Shown here: piece by piece, positions 1 to 10,094 of the stretch
Numbering within the stretch: the first letter of the stretch is position 1
Layout: every line of letters begins with the position of its first letter
NCBI RefSeq assembly: GCF_900104585.1
Contig: NZ_FNVX01000005.1
Coordinates: forward strand, 806,001 to 870,000
Direction of reading: 5' to 3'
Source: Bacteroides ihuae
GTDB taxonomy: Bacteria; Bacteroidota; Bacteroidia; Bacteroidales; Bacteroidaceae
Length of the DNA: 64,000 nt
The notes under the pieces: model-generated
What the model saw: only the letters and a program-made list of their open reading frames with translations
Database searches by the model: none
Told to the model about the DNA's origin: nothing
Position numbers and translations under genes: made by a program

Positions 1-1453
1 CTTTCGAATAACCAAATGTGCGTAGCATTCGTTCGTAGTTTTCTACTTTATGAGATATTTTACGACCACTTTTCAATTCGTCAAGTTCGATTCTGTTATT
101 ATCGAGCCATGTACGATAAGATCTTGCTTGAGCTAGTTCTTTTTTTAGTTCACCGTCATAGTATATCTTTCCTTCTTCAGTGTCAATTAGCAATATTTTT
201 CCTGGTTCAAGACGCCCTTTCTCTTTAATATCTCCGGGCTCAAAATCCATAACACCTACTTCAGAAGCTACAACCATCATGTCATTGTGTGTGATCAGGT
301 AGCGAGCAGGTCGTAAGCCATTTCTGTCTAACATTCCACCTGCATATCTTCCATCACTGAACAGTAGCGCAGCAGGACCATCCCAAGGTTCCATTAAGAT
401 AGAATGATACTCATAGAAGGCTTTTAGATCATCGCTTATCGGATTTTTGTCATTAAAAGATTCAGGTACGAGCATAGCCATTGCATGTGGCAGACTCAAA
501 CCCGACATTACTAAGAATTCTAATACATTATCCAGAGAGGCACTGTCGCTCATACCTTGTTGAATAATCGGACGTATATTTTTTATATCACCCAATTTAG
601 GGGAAGACAAGACACTTTCTCGAGCTTCCATCCAGGCACGGTTGCCACGAATTGTATTAATCTCACCGTTATGAGCTAGCAAACGAAATGGTTGTGCTAA
701 ACTCCATGTTGGGAATGTATTAGTACTAAAACGAGAATGTACCAACGCTAATCCGCTGGTGAAATAACTATTTGTTAAATCAGGAAAATAGGTTCTCAGT
801 TGCAAAGAAGAAAGCATTCCTTTATAAATAATGCTTTTTGTAGAAAGAGAAACAATATAAAATTCCTTTTTTGTTGCAATTGTAGAGTCCTTTATTCTGT
901 TTTCTATTTTTTTTCGGATGATATAGAGTTTGCACTCAGCCGTTTCTGTTTCTGCAAAGCCCGTGATAAATATTTGTTTAATATCTGGCTCGCTTTCGAG
1001 AGCGTCATGACCCAAAATTTCAGGATTAGTAGGCACATTTCTTAAGTGCATTAAAGTCAATCCTTCTTTCTCTATTTCTTCTATAATAATGCTAAGGATG
1101 TTTGCCTGATCTTTTTCGTTCTTAGGTAAAAACAATAATCCTGTTCCGTATTTACCTTTTTCAGGAACCGGAATACCTTGTAATAAAATAAATTCGTGAG
1201 GAATCTGTAGCATGATACCGGCGCCATCCCCAGTCTTGTTATCGGCCCCTTCGGCACCTCTGTGGCGCATATTTTCAAGCACTTTTAGTGCTGATTCAAC
1301 GATGTCATGTGACTTACCTCCGTGAATGTTTACTAACATACCAACACCGCATGCATCATGCTCGTATCTAGCATCATATAAACCTAGTTGCTCAGGTTGT
1401 TGCTGGTAAGGTATTGCTTCTGTTTTGTTGTTAAAAAGTTCTTTTTCTTTCAT
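1..1453 (-). CDS. gltB: Glutamate synthase large subunit, N-terminal part (runs off the left edge)
   Basis: The reverse strand is open from an ATG at 1453 to base 1, giving about 484 residues. The start reads MKEKELFNNK, and the motif HDACGVG puts a Cys near residue 32, the class II amidotransferase nucleophile exposed by removal of a short propeptide. Further on I see MRHRGAEGADNKTGDGAG, RFSTNTFPTW, LLAHNGEINT and NGLRPARY, all hallmarks of the glutaminase domain of GltB. The enzyme transfers the amide of glutamine to 2-oxoglutarate to make glutamate, normally with a small GltD subunit. Only the glutaminase domain is inside the window; the FMN and iron-sulfur parts lie beyond it. It is divergent from glmS. 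Confidence 0.95.
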   Translation of the reverse strand, partial: MKEKELFNNKTEAIPYQQQPEQLGLYDARYEHDACGVGMLVNIHGGKSHDIVESALKVLENMRHRGAEGADNKTGDGAGIMLQIPHEFILLQGIPVPEKGKYGTGLLFLPKNEKDQANILSIIIEEIEKEGLTLMHLRNVPTNPEILGHDALESEPDIKQIFITGFAETETAECKLYIIRKKIENRIKDSTIATKKEFYIVSLSTKSIIYKGMLSSLQLRTYFPDLTNSYFTSGLALVHSRFSTNTFPTWSLAQPFRLLAHNGEINTIRGNRAWMEARESVLSSPKLGDIKNIRPIIQQGMSDSASLDNVLEFLVMSGLSLPHAMAMLVPESFNDKNPISDDLKAFYEYHSILMEPWDGPAALLFSDGRYAGGMLDRNGLRPARYLITHNDMMVVASEVGVMDFEPGDIKEKGRLEPGKILLIDTEEGKIYYDGELKKELAQARSYRTWLDNNRIELDELKSGRKISHKVENYERMLRTFGYSK

Positions 1454-1504
1454 TCCATTTAGCTTATTTGTATGATAATACCTATTGTTGTATCAAAATG
1501 TCCT

Positions 1505-1512
1505 GCAAATAT
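1505..1512 (-). promoter_or_regulatory. Promoter -7 box for gltB
   Basis: Reverse strand TATATTTG followed by C, matching the Bacteroidetes -7 consensus TAnnTTTG, 52 bases upstream of the gltB ATG. I see no clear TTTG -33 element at the usual distance. Confidence 0.6.
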
Positions 1513-1782
1513 ACGAATCTAATTTCATAATGTTATCTTAAATCTTCTTTTGTGTTTTATTAATTGAGTTTTATTTTGATTTTACTTATAATTTATCGCA
1601 AATAGAGGCATAAAAATTATAAATTGAAATGTATTATCTTTATTTGTGTTTTAATTTGAATATTTTATTGCTATTAATTTGATATTGTATATAAATAAGC
1701 CCTTAAACAAAAAAGACGTTCTATTGCATGTTTATGTCAATTTTTTAATTGCTAATATAATCCTAATGTAATTCAGAATATG

Positions 1783-1790
1783 TATCTTTG
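1783..1790 (+). promoter_or_regulatory. Promoter -7 box for glmS
   Basis: TATCTTTG followed by CACTCG is a perfect match to TAnnTTTG and lies 27 bases before the glmS ATG, giving a leader of roughly 20 nucleotides. Confidence 0.75.
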
Positions 1791-1816
1791 CACTCGAAAT
1801 AAAAACATAATTAAAT

Positions 1817-3661
1817 ATGTGTGGAATAGTAGGCTATATTGGTAAAAGAGATGCCTATCCCATCCTAATCAAAGGGTTGAAACGACTGGAGTATCGTGGA
1901 TATGACAGTGCGGGGGTGGCATTAATCAGTAATAACCAAGAGTTAAACGTGTATAAGACGAAAGGCAGGGTGTCTGACCTCGAAAATTTTGTTATCCAAA
2001 AAGATCTTTCCGGTAATATAGGTATTGCCCATACACGCTGGGCTACTCATGGAGAACCTTGTTCCCTAAATGCTCATCCTCATCTTTCTTCTTCAGAAAA
2101 TCTAGCTCTTATTCACAACGGCATTATTGAAAATTACGCCGTTCTCAAAGAAAAGCTCCAATCCAAAGGTTATATATTTAAGAGTAGTACTGATACCGAA
2201 GTACTTGTTCAACTCATTGAATATATAAAGATATCCAATAATCTTGATTTACTTACGGCTGTTCAACTTGCACTGGGTGAGGTTATAGGGGCATATGCGA
2301 TTGCTGTATTGGAAAAAAATCATCCAGATGAGATTATTGCAGCCCGCAAAAGTAGCCCACTGGTTATAGGAATCGGTCAAGATGAATTTTTCTTAGCTTC
2401 TGATGCTACTCCTATTGTAGAATATACTGATAAAGTTGTATATTTGGAAGATGAAGAGATAGCATTGATCCGACGAGATAAGGATTTGAAAGTCGTGAAT
2501 CTTAATAATGTTGAGATGACTCCTGAAATTAAGAGTGTGAAACTTAATTTAGGGCAATTGGAGAAAGGGGGATATCCTCACTTCATGTTGAAAGAGATTA
2601 CAGAACAGCCGGACTGTATTCATGATTGTATGCGAGGGCGTATCAATGTTGAAGGATCCAGTGTTGTGCTTTCGGCTGTTATTGATCATAAAGAAAGACT
2701 ATTAAATGCGAAACGCTTTATAATAGTAGCTTGTGGAACTTCATGGCATGCTGGATTAATAGGTAAGCACCTTATAGAAAGCTTTTGTCGTATTCCTGTA
2801 GAAGTAGAATATGCCTCTGAATTTAGATATCGTGACCCGGTAATTGATCCCAGTGATGTTGTCATTGCCATTTCTCAGTCGGGTGAAACAGCTGATACGT
2901 TGGCTGCTATTGAACTGGCCAAAAAGAGAGGTGCTTTTATCTACGGTATATGTAATGCAATTGGTTCTTCTATTCCTCGTGCTACTCATACAGGTTCCTA
3001 TATACATGTTGGTCCTGAAATAGGTGTAGCTTCTACAAAGGCTTTCACCGGGCAAGTTACGGTACTTACTATGTTAGCATTAACACTTGCAAGAGAGAAA
3101 CATACTATTAGTGAAGAAGAATTTCTTCGGATAGTGAAAGAATTAAATAAAGTACCTGATAAGATGAAAGAGGTACTTAAACTGAATGATAAGATTGCTG
3201 AATTATCGAAGATATTCACGTATGCTCATAACTTCATTTATCTAGGTCGTGGATATAGTTATCCTGTGGCACTTGAAGGAGCTTTGAAATTGAAAGAAAT
3301 ATCTTATATACATGCTGAAGGCTATCCGGCGGCAGAGATGAAGCATGGTCCAATTGCACTAGTTGATGCTGAAATGCCTGTGGTAGTGATTGCTACTCAG
3401 AATGGCTTATATGAAAAGGTACTTAGCAATATTCAGGAGATTAAGGCTCGTAAAGGAAAAGTTATTGCTTTAGTTACGCAGGGAGATACATTTATGAGTA
3501 AAATAGCTGATTATTGCATTGAGTTACCGGAAACGATAGAATGTCTTGATCCATTGATCGCTACTGTACCACTTCAATTATTAGCTTATCATATCGCTGT
3601 ATGTAAGGGTATGGATGTTGATCAACCCAGAAATTTAGCAAAATCTGTAACTGTAGAATAA
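1817..3661 (+). CDS. glmS: Glutamine--fructose-6-phosphate aminotransferase (isomerizing)
   Basis: A 614-residue protein of normal family length. It makes glucosamine-6-phosphate from fructose-6-phosphate and glutamine, the first step to UDP-GlcNAc for peptidoglycan and lipid A. The start MCGIVGYIG gives the Cys2 nucleophile after Met removal; RGYDSAG, HTRWATHG and HNGIIENY complete the glutaminase domain (about 1-220). Two SIS sugar-isomerase domains follow (CGTSWHAG, SQSGETADT, GRGYSYPVALEGALKLKE), and the C-terminus ends DQPRNLAKSVTVE as in known GlmS. It begins a run of glutamine amidotransferase genes: the next ORF starts 24 bases downstream. Confidence 0.97.
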   Translation: MCGIVGYIGKRDAYPILIKGLKRLEYRGYDSAGVALISNNQELNVYKTKGRVSDLENFVIQKDLSGNIGIAHTRWATHGEPCSLNAHPHLSSSENLALIHNGIIENYAVLKEKLQSKGYIFKSSTDTEVLVQLIEYIKISNNLDLLTAVQLALGEVIGAYAIAVLEKNHPDEIIAARKSSPLVIGIGQDEFFLASDATPIVEYTDKVVYLEDEEIALIRRDKDLKVVNLNNVEMTPEIKSVKLNLGQLEKGGYPHFMLKEITEQPDCIHDCMRGRINVEGSSVVLSAVIDHKERLLNAKRFIIVACGTSWHAGLIGKHLIESFCRIPVEVEYASEFRYRDPVIDPSDVVIAISQSGETADTLAAIELAKKRGAFIYGICNAIGSSIPRATHTGSYIHVGPEIGVASTKAFTGQVTVLTMLALTLAREKHTISEEEFLRIVKELNKVPDKMKEVLKLNDKIAELSKIFTYAHNFIYLGRGYSYPVALEGALKLKEISYIHAEGYPAAEMKHGPIALVDAEMPVVVIATQNGLYEKVLSNIQEIKARKGKVIALVTQGDTFMSKIADYCIELPETIECLDPLIATVPLQLLAYHIAVCKGMDVDQPRNLAKSVTVE

Positions 3662-3685
3662 ATTGTTTAATAGCAAACATAAAAG

Positions 3686-5569
3686 ATGGAACAATTGAAA
3701 CATGAATGTGGTGTTGCCATGATTCGCTTACTTAAACCTCTGGAATATTATCAGAAGAAGTACGGAACTTGGATGTATGGTTTGAACAAACTCTATTTAT
3801 TGATGGAGAAACAGCATAATCGTGGGCAAGAAGGAGCTGGTTTGGCTTGTGTAAAATTAGAAGCTAGTCCAGGAGAAGAATATATGTTTCGTGAGCGAGC
3901 TTTGGGTTCGGGAGCCATTACTGAGATATTTGGGAACGTCCAGAATTATTTTAAAGATGTCTCTCCAGACAAATTATCTGATGCTGATTATGCCAAACGT
4001 TGTCTTCCTTTTGCCGGAGAAGTTTATATGGGCCACCTAAGATACAGCACTACGGGTAAATCAGGTATTACATACGTTCACCCTTTTCTTCGTCGTAATA
4101 ATTGGAGAGCAAAAAATTTAGCTCTGTGCGGTAACTTCAATATGACCAATGTAGATGAGATATTTTCAAAGATTACTGCAATTGGTCAACACCCTCGTAA
4201 GTATGCAGATACTTATATTATGCTTGAGCAGATGGGGCATCGTTTGGATAGGGAAGTTGAACGTTTGTATCGTGAATGTGAAGATGAGGGATTAACAGGG
4301 ATGAATATAACGCATGAGATAGAAGAACGCATTGATCTTTCAAATGTTCTCAAGACTACTACTAAAGATTGGGATGGAGGATATGTTGTCTGTGGTGTTA
4401 CAGGTAGCGGTGAATCTTTTGCTGTGCGAGATCCTTGGGGTATTCGTCCAGCTTATTGGTATATAGATGATGAAGTAGCTGTTCTGGCTTCTGAACGTCC
4501 GGTTATCCAGACTGCTTTTAACGTATCGGCTGATTCTATAAAAGAACTACAACCAGGTGAAGCTATCTTTTTAAATAAAGCCGGAGGGATGCGTCTTTCT
4601 CAGATCAATAAACCTAAAGAGGTAAAGGCATGCTCTTTTGAACGTATATATTTCTCTCGTGGAAGTGATGTAGAGATATATAAAGAGAGGAAGATGTTGG
4701 GCGAAAAATTGGTTGAACCTATTTTGAAGGCAATCAATTACGACGTAGAACATACCGTTTTTTCTTTTATTCCTAATACCGCAGAAGTAGCGTTTTACGG
4801 TATGCTCGAAGGTTTTGATAACTACCTGAATGAGCTAAAAGTGAAGCATATTGAAGCTTTAGGACACAATCCTACGCATGATGAACTGGAAAAAATACTT
4901 TCTATGCGTATCCGCAGTGAGAAAGTGGCAATCAAAGACATAAAGCTTCGTACCTTTATTGCTGAAGATAATAGTCGTAATGATTTGGCTGCTCATGTTT
5001 ACGATATCACATACGGAAGCCTGAAGCCCCATGAAGATAATTTAGTGATAATAGATGATAGTATTGTGCGTGGAACCACTCTAAAACAAAGTATCATAGG
5101 CATATTGGATCGCTTGAATCCAAAGAAAATAGTAATAGTATCCTCTTCTCCTCAAGTTCGTTATCCTGATTATTACGGAATCGATATGGCTCGTATGAAT
5201 GAATTTATAGCCTTCAAAGCTGCTATAGAATTATTGAAGGAGAGAGATATGAAAGACGTGATTGAACGCGCATATAATAAGGCAAAAGAACAAGTTGATC
5301 TTCCTAAAGATCAGATGGTGAACCATGTAAAGGATATATATGCACCTTTTGCAGATGAAGAGATCTCTGCCAAAATGGTAGAATTACTTACTCCTAAAGG
5401 TACCAAGGCTAAGGTTGAGATTGTTTACCAACATTTAGAAGGACTGCATGAGGCATGTCCCAAGAATAAAGGAGATTGGTACTTTAGTGGAGATTATCCT
5501 ACACCTGGAGGTGTGAAATTAGTGAATCAAGCATTCATTAATTATATAGAACAAGTATATCAATTTTAA
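3686..5569 (+). CDS. PurF-like amidophosphoribosyltransferase, long Bacteroidetes form
   Basis: The 627-residue product has an N-terminal class II glutaminase domain with Cys8 (MEQLKHECGVAM) and the motifs RGQEGAG, GHLRYSTTG and LCGNFNMTN. A phosphoribosyltransferase domain carries the PRPP loop VIIDDSIVRGTTLKQS at about residues 452-468. This is the chemistry of PRPP amidotransferase, which commits PRPP to purine synthesis. It is well over 100 residues longer than typical PurF (about 470-500), with inserts around residues 160-210 and 375-430, so it may be a paralogue with a shifted role; I cannot tell whether it is the cell's main PurF. It sits 24 bases after glmS and 34 before carA, probably in one operon. 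Confidence 0.85.
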   Translation: MEQLKHECGVAMIRLLKPLEYYQKKYGTWMYGLNKLYLLMEKQHNRGQEGAGLACVKLEASPGEEYMFRERALGSGAITEIFGNVQNYFKDVSPDKLSDADYAKRCLPFAGEVYMGHLRYSTTGKSGITYVHPFLRRNNWRAKNLALCGNFNMTNVDEIFSKITAIGQHPRKYADTYIMLEQMGHRLDREVERLYRECEDEGLTGMNITHEIEERIDLSNVLKTTTKDWDGGYVVCGVTGSGESFAVRDPWGIRPAYWYIDDEVAVLASERPVIQTAFNVSADSIKELQPGEAIFLNKAGGMRLSQINKPKEVKACSFERIYFSRGSDVEIYKERKMLGEKLVEPILKAINYDVEHTVFSFIPNTAEVAFYGMLEGFDNYLNELKVKHIEALGHNPTHDELEKILSMRIRSEKVAIKDIKLRTFIAEDNSRNDLAAHVYDITYGSLKPHEDNLVIIDDSIVRGTTLKQSIIGILDRLNPKKIVIVSSSPQVRYPDYYGIDMARMNEFIAFKAAIELLKERDMKDVIERAYNKAKEQVDLPKDQMVNHVKDIYAPFADEEISAKMVELLTPKGTKAKVEIVYQHLEGLHEACPKNKGDWYFSGDYPTPGGVKLVNQAFINYIEQVYQF

Positions 5570-5603
5570 ATTTTTTAGCTACTTAGTATATAGATAGACT
5601 GCA

Positions 5604-6689
5604 ATGCAACAAAGAAATGTAACTTTAATCCTTGACGACGGGAGCCGTTTCCACGGTAAGTCGTTTGGCTATGAAAAGCCGGTGGCAGGTGAGGTGGTTT
5701 TCAATACTGCTATGACCGGTTATCCGGAAAGTTTAACTGATCCTTCTTATGCGGGACAGTTAATGACGCTTACTTATCCGTTAGTAGGTAACTATGGAGT
5801 TCCACCCTTAACACTGGAATCTAATGGTTTATCAACTTTCATGGAAAGTGAGAAAATTCATGCTGAAGCTATTATAGTAAGTGATTATTCTTACGAATAT
5901 AGTCATTGGAATGCCAAGGAAAGCCTTGCTGAGTGGTTGAAGCGAGAACAAATTCCCGGAATTACGGGAATTGATACGCGGGAACTTACCAAAGTACTTC
6001 GCGAGCATGGAGTAATGATGGGCAAAATTATTTTTGATGATGCTGCTGACAATGTGCCAGAAGCTACTTATAGTGGCACAAATTATGTAGATAAAGTCTC
6101 TTGTAAAGAGGTAATTCGCTATAATGAGGGTAAGGGTAACAAGAAAGTAGTTCTTGTAGATTGCGGCGTGAAAGCAAATATTATTCGCTGCTTCCTTAAG
6201 CGCAATGTTGAGGTCATTCGTGTGCCTTGGGATTATGACTTCTCTAATCTTCAGTACGATGGCTTATTTATTAGTAATGGACCGGGTGATCCTGATACAT
6301 GTGATGCAGCTGTGCAAAACATTCGTAAAGCAATGCAAAATCCTAAATTACCTATTTTTGGCATTTGTATGGGCAACCAGCTACTCTCTAAAGCGGGTGG
6401 AGCATCTGTTTACAAGCTGAAGTATGGTCATCGTAGTCATAATCAACCAGTGCGTATGGTCGGAACTAACCGTTGCTTCATAACTAGTCAAAACCATGGC
6501 TATGCTGTTGATAATAATACGTTGACTAATGACTGGGAACCGCTGTTCATTAATATGAACGATGGATCGAACGAAGGAATTAAGCATAAAACCAATCCTT
6601 GGTTTTCCGCTCAGTTTCACCCCGAAGCTGCAAGTGGGCCTAAAGATACAGAATTCTTGTTCGACGAATTTGTTAACCTGCTAAAATAA
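5604..6689 (+). CDS. carA: Carbamoyl-phosphate synthase small subunit (glutaminase)
   Basis: A 361-residue protein that hydrolyses glutamine and passes ammonia to CarB for carbamoyl phosphate, used in pyrimidine and arginine synthesis. The N-terminal CarA domain shows LILDDGSRFHGKSFG and FNTAMTGYPESLTDPSYAGQ. The C-terminal class I glutaminase carries the triad Cys255 (FGICMGNQ), His339 and Glu341 (FHPEAASGP). The gene ends 6 bases before carB, consistent with translational coupling of the two subunits. Confidence 0.97.
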   Translation: MQQRNVTLILDDGSRFHGKSFGYEKPVAGEVVFNTAMTGYPESLTDPSYAGQLMTLTYPLVGNYGVPPLTLESNGLSTFMESEKIHAEAIIVSDYSYEYSHWNAKESLAEWLKREQIPGITGIDTRELTKVLREHGVMMGKIIFDDAADNVPEATYSGTNYVDKVSCKEVIRYNEGKGNKKVVLVDCGVKANIIRCFLKRNVEVIRVPWDYDFSNLQYDGLFISNGPGDPDTCDAAVQNIRKAMQNPKLPIFGICMGNQLLSKAGGASVYKLKYGHRSHNQPVRMVGTNRCFITSQNHGYAVDNNTLTNDWEPLFINMNDGSNEGIKHKTNPWFSAQFHPEAASGPKDTEFLFDEFVNLLK

Positions 6690-6695
6690 CCGATA

Positions 6696-9600
6696 ATGAT
6701 GATGAAAGAAGATATAAAGAAAGTATTGTTGTTAGGTTCCGGAGCTTTGAAAATTGGTGAAGCCGGTGAATTTGATTACTCTGGTTCCCAAGCGCTCAAA
6801 GCTTTGAAAGAAGAAGGAATAGAGACAATCCTTATCAATCCGAATATTGCTACTGTGCAAACGAGTGAGGGAGTGGCCGATCAGATTTATTTCTTGCCTG
6901 TCACCCCTTATTTTGTGGAGAAAGTCATTCAGAAAGAGAAACCTCAAGGTATTCTGCTTGCTTTTGGTGGACAAACAGCACTCAATTGTGGCGTGGAATT
7001 ATATAGAGCGGGAATTCTTGAAAAGTATAACCTTGAAGTACTTGGAACTCCGGTACAGGCTATTATCGATACTGAAGATCGTGAATTATTCATCAATAAA
7101 TTGAATGAAATAGATGTTAAGACGATAAAAAGCGAAGCGGTAAAGAATGTGGTTGATGCTCGTCGTGCTGCTAAAGAACTTGGCTATCCGGTTATCATTC
7201 GTGCTGCATACGCACTTGGAGGATTAGGTTCAGGATTTTGTGATAATGAAGATGAACTTGATATCATTGCAGAAAAAGCTTTTTCTTTTTCCCCACAAGT
7301 TTTGGTGGAGAAGAGCTTGAAAGGTTGGAAAGAAGTGGAGTACGAAGTTGTGCGTGACCGTTTCGATAATTGTATCACTGTTTGTAACATGGAGAATTTT
7401 GATCCATTGGGCATTCATACAGGTGAATCTATCGTTATAGCCCCTTCGCAAACACTTACCAATGCTGAATATCATAAACTTCGTGAATTAGCCATTCGTA
7501 TCATTCGCCATATAGGTATTGTAGGAGAGTGTAACGTGCAATATGCATTCGATCCTGAATCGGAAGATTATCGCGTTATCGAGGTGAATGCCCGTTTGAG
7601 TCGCTCTTCTGCTTTGGCTTCTAAAGCAACTGGTTATCCGCTTGCTTTTGTTGCTGCCAAGTTAGGATTAGGATATGGACTTTTTGAGTTGAAGAACTCC
7701 GTTACTAAAACAACTTCGGCTTTTTTTGAACCGGCTTTGGATTACGTTGTTTGTAAGATACCACGTTGGGACTTAGGCAAATTTCACGGAGTTGACCGCG
7801 AATTAGGTTCTTCGATGAAATCGGTTGGAGAAGTAATGGCTATTGGTCGTACTTTTGAAGAAGCCATACAGAAAGGACTTCGCATGATCGGCCAAGGTAT
7901 GCATGGTTTTGTGGGCAATAAGGAATTGGTTATTTCTGATGTAGATAAAGCTCTGCGCGAGCCGACTGACAAACGTATTTTTGTTATCTCTAAGGCATTC
8001 CGTGCCGGATATACTGTTGATCAGATTCATGAACTAACTAAAATAGACAAATGGTTCCTTCAGAAACTGATGAATATCATCGTAACATCGGGTGAGTTGC
8101 ACCAGTGGGGAAATAATAATAAGCAATTATCAATGCTTTCTGCAGAGTTACTGCTTAAAGCTAAACAACAAGGATTTTCTGATTTCCAGATTGCTCGCGC
8201 TACGGGTTTTGGTGAAGATATGGAAAAGGGTATACTACTTGTACGTAACTACCGCAAGAGCATTGGTATTGTGCCTGTTGTGAAACAAATTGATACGCTT
8301 GCTGCTGAATATCCTGCACAGACTAATTATTTGTACCTAACATATTGTGGTACAACTAATGATGTTAACTATCTGGGAGACCATAAATCTATCGTTGTGT
8401 TGGGTTCGGGAGCTTATCGAATTGGTTCATCTGTCGAATTTGATTGGTGTGGAGTGCAAGCGCTGAATACCATCCGCAAAGAAGGATTTCGTAGTGTGAT
8501 GATCAATTATAATCCGGAAACGGTTTCTACTGATTATGACATGTGCGATCGTCTTTACTTTGACGAACTTACCTTTGAACGTGTTATGGATATCCTTGAA
8601 TTGGAGAATCCGCATGGGGTTATTGTGTCTACCGGAGGGCAAATACCAAATAATCTTGCTATGCGATTGGATGAACAGAAAGTCCACATCTTGGGTACAA
8701 CAGCCAAGAGCATTGACAATGCCGAAGATCGTGAAAAGTTCTCTGCTATGCTAGATCGTATTGGCGTTGATCAACCTCGTTGGAGAGAATTGACTTCACT
8801 TGAGGACATCAATGTGTTCGTTGAAGAAGTTGGATTCCCAGTGTTGGTGCGTCCATCATATGTACTTTCTGGTGCAGCGATGAATGTGTGTTCTAATGAC
8901 GAAGAACTGGAACGCTTCCTCAAATTGGCTGCTAACGTTAGCAAAAAACATCCGGTAGTGGTGAGTCAATTCATAGAGCACGCCAAAGAGGTTGAAATGG
9001 ATGCTGTAGCTAAAGACGGAGAAATTGTAGCTTATGCTATTAGTGAACATATCGAATTTGCAGGTGTGCATAGTGGCGATGCTACTATACAATTCCCTCC
9101 GCAAAAACTTTATGTTGAAACAGTGCGTCGCATCAAACGTATCAGTCGTGAAATTGCTAAAGAACTTCACATCTCTGGACCCTTCAACATTCAATTCCTT
9201 GCACGAGAGAATGACATCAAAGTAATAGAATGTAATTTGCGTGCATCACGTAGCTTCCCTTTCGTGAGTAAAGTATTGAAAATTAACTTCATCGAACTAG
9301 CTACTAAGGTAATGCTTGGTTTGCCAGTAGAGAAACCATCGAAAAATCTTTTCGAACTTGATTACGTTGGCATAAAAGCTTCACAGTTCTCATTCAATCG
9401 CTTACAAAAGGCTGACCCGGTATTAGGTGTTGACATGGCTTCTACAGGAGAAGTTGGCTGCATCGGTTCCGATACTTCGAGCGCAGTGTTGCAATCTATG
9501 CTGTCTGTAGGACATCGTATACCAAAGAAGAATATTCTTCTTTCAACGGGTACGCCTAAGCAGAAAGCCGATATGATAGATGCTGCTCGTCTATTGGCTG

Positions 9601-9929
9601 AGAAAGGGTATAAACTATTTGCTACCAGAGGTACGCACAACGCACTTCTGGAAAATAACATTGAAAGCACTCTTGTCTATTGGCCAAGCGAAAGTGGGCA
9701 TCCGCAGGCATTGAATATGCTTCATAATAAGGAGATAGATATGGTGGTTAATGTTCCAAAGAATCTTACTGCAGGAGAATTGGACAACGGATATAAGATT
9801 CGTCGTGCTGCCATCGACTTGAATATTCCGCTTATTACCAATGCTCGTTTAGCAAGTGCCTTCATCTTGGCATTCTGCACTATGACTATTGATGATATTG
9901 CTATAAAGAGTTGGGAAGAATATAAATAA
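6696..9929 (+). CDS. carB: Carbamoyl-phosphate synthase large subunit
   Basis: A 1077-residue protein with the expected internal duplication: two ATP-grasp halves, the first opening VLLLGSGALKIGEAGEFDYSG and the second VVLGSGAYRIGSSVEFDWCG at about residue 565, then a C-terminal MGS-like allosteric domain from about residue 945. It joins bicarbonate, ammonia and two ATP into carbamoyl phosphate. Three consecutive ATG codons (6696, 6699, 6702) make the exact start uncertain by two residues. It is the last gene of the run and is followed by a strong terminator. Confidence 0.97.
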   Translation: MMMKEDIKKVLLLGSGALKIGEAGEFDYSGSQALKALKEEGIETILINPNIATVQTSEGVADQIYFLPVTPYFVEKVIQKEKPQGILLAFGGQTALNCGVELYRAGILEKYNLEVLGTPVQAIIDTEDRELFINKLNEIDVKTIKSEAVKNVVDARRAAKELGYPVIIRAAYALGGLGSGFCDNEDELDIIAEKAFSFSPQVLVEKSLKGWKEVEYEVVRDRFDNCITVCNMENFDPLGIHTGESIVIAPSQTLTNAEYHKLRELAIRIIRHIGIVGECNVQYAFDPESEDYRVIEVNARLSRSSALASKATGYPLAFVAAKLGLGYGLFELKNSVTKTTSAFFEPALDYVVCKIPRWDLGKFHGVDRELGSSMKSVGEVMAIGRTFEEAIQKGLRMIGQGMHGFVGNKELVISDVDKALREPTDKRIFVISKAFRAGYTVDQIHELTKIDKWFLQKLMNIIVTSGELHQWGNNNKQLSMLSAELLLKAKQQGFSDFQIARATGFGEDMEKGILLVRNYRKSIGIVPVVKQIDTLAAEYPAQTNYLYLTYCGTTNDVNYLGDHKSIVVLGSGAYRIGSSVEFDWCGVQALNTIRKEGFRSVMINYNPETVSTDYDMCDRLYFDELTFERVMDILELENPHGVIVSTGGQIPNNLAMRLDEQKVHILGTTAKSIDNAEDREKFSAMLDRIGVDQPRWRELTSLEDINVFVEEVGFPVLVRPSYVLSGAAMNVCSNDEELERFLKLAANVSKKHPVVVSQFIEHAKEVEMDAVAKDGEIVAYAISEHIEFAGVHSGDATIQFPPQKLYVETVRRIKRISREIAKELHISGPFNIQFLARENDIKVIECNLRASRSFPFVSKVLKINFIELATKVMLGLPVEKPSKNLFELDYVGIKASQFSFNRLQKADPVLGVDMASTGEVGCIGSDTSSAVLQSMLSVGHRIPKKNILLSTGTPKQKADMIDAARLLAEKGYKLFATRGTHNALLENNIESTLVYWPSESGHPQALNMLHNKEIDMVVNVPKNLTAGELDNGYKIRRAAIDLNIPLITNARLASAFILAFCTMTIDDIAIKSWEEYK

Positions 9930-9950
9930 CCCTTTCAGATATTTTTCAGA

Positions 9951-9987
9951 AAATGGGTGAGCTTACACAAGTTCACCCATTTTTTGT
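9951..9987 (+). terminator. Rho-independent terminator after carB
   Basis: A 14-bp stem AAATGGGTGAGCTT / AAGTTCACCCATTT (one G-U pair) with a 4-base loop, followed by a T-rich run. It starts about 21 bases after the carB stop. Confidence 0.85.
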
Positions 9988-10068
9988 TTGTCTTTGGGAT
10001 AATAAGAAAGTTTCAATAATAGAAAGGCTATTACATAAAAGTTTACTGCTACATGCATGACTCCTTCA

Positions 10069-10086
10069 TTAAACGTATACGTTTAA
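10069..10086. repeat. Perfect 18-bp palindrome
   Basis: TTAAACGTATACGTTTAA reads the same on both strands. It lies 9 bases downstream of the end of the Crp-type regulator gene, between carB and that gene. It could be an operator or part of a termination structure; the sequence does not decide. Confidence 0.5.
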
Positions 10087-10094
10087 AGAGGTGC

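Larger units (their letters stand above)
1454..1816. other. Divergent intergenic region between gltB and glmS
   Basis: A very AT-rich 363-base spacer. It holds a promoter box for each flanking gene (1505-1512 reverse, 1783-1790 forward). I see no convincing small gene and nothing that looks like the conserved core of a glmS ribozyme. The long A/T runs between about 1540 and 1740 are unexplained. Confidence 0.6.

Noticed and set aside
1454..1816. glmS ribozyme upstream of glmS
   Set aside because: No recognisable core; the start of transcription appears to be only about 20 bases before the gene.
2686..3219. Reverse-strand frames within glmS
   Set aside because: They are shadows of glmS with no family features or upstream signals.
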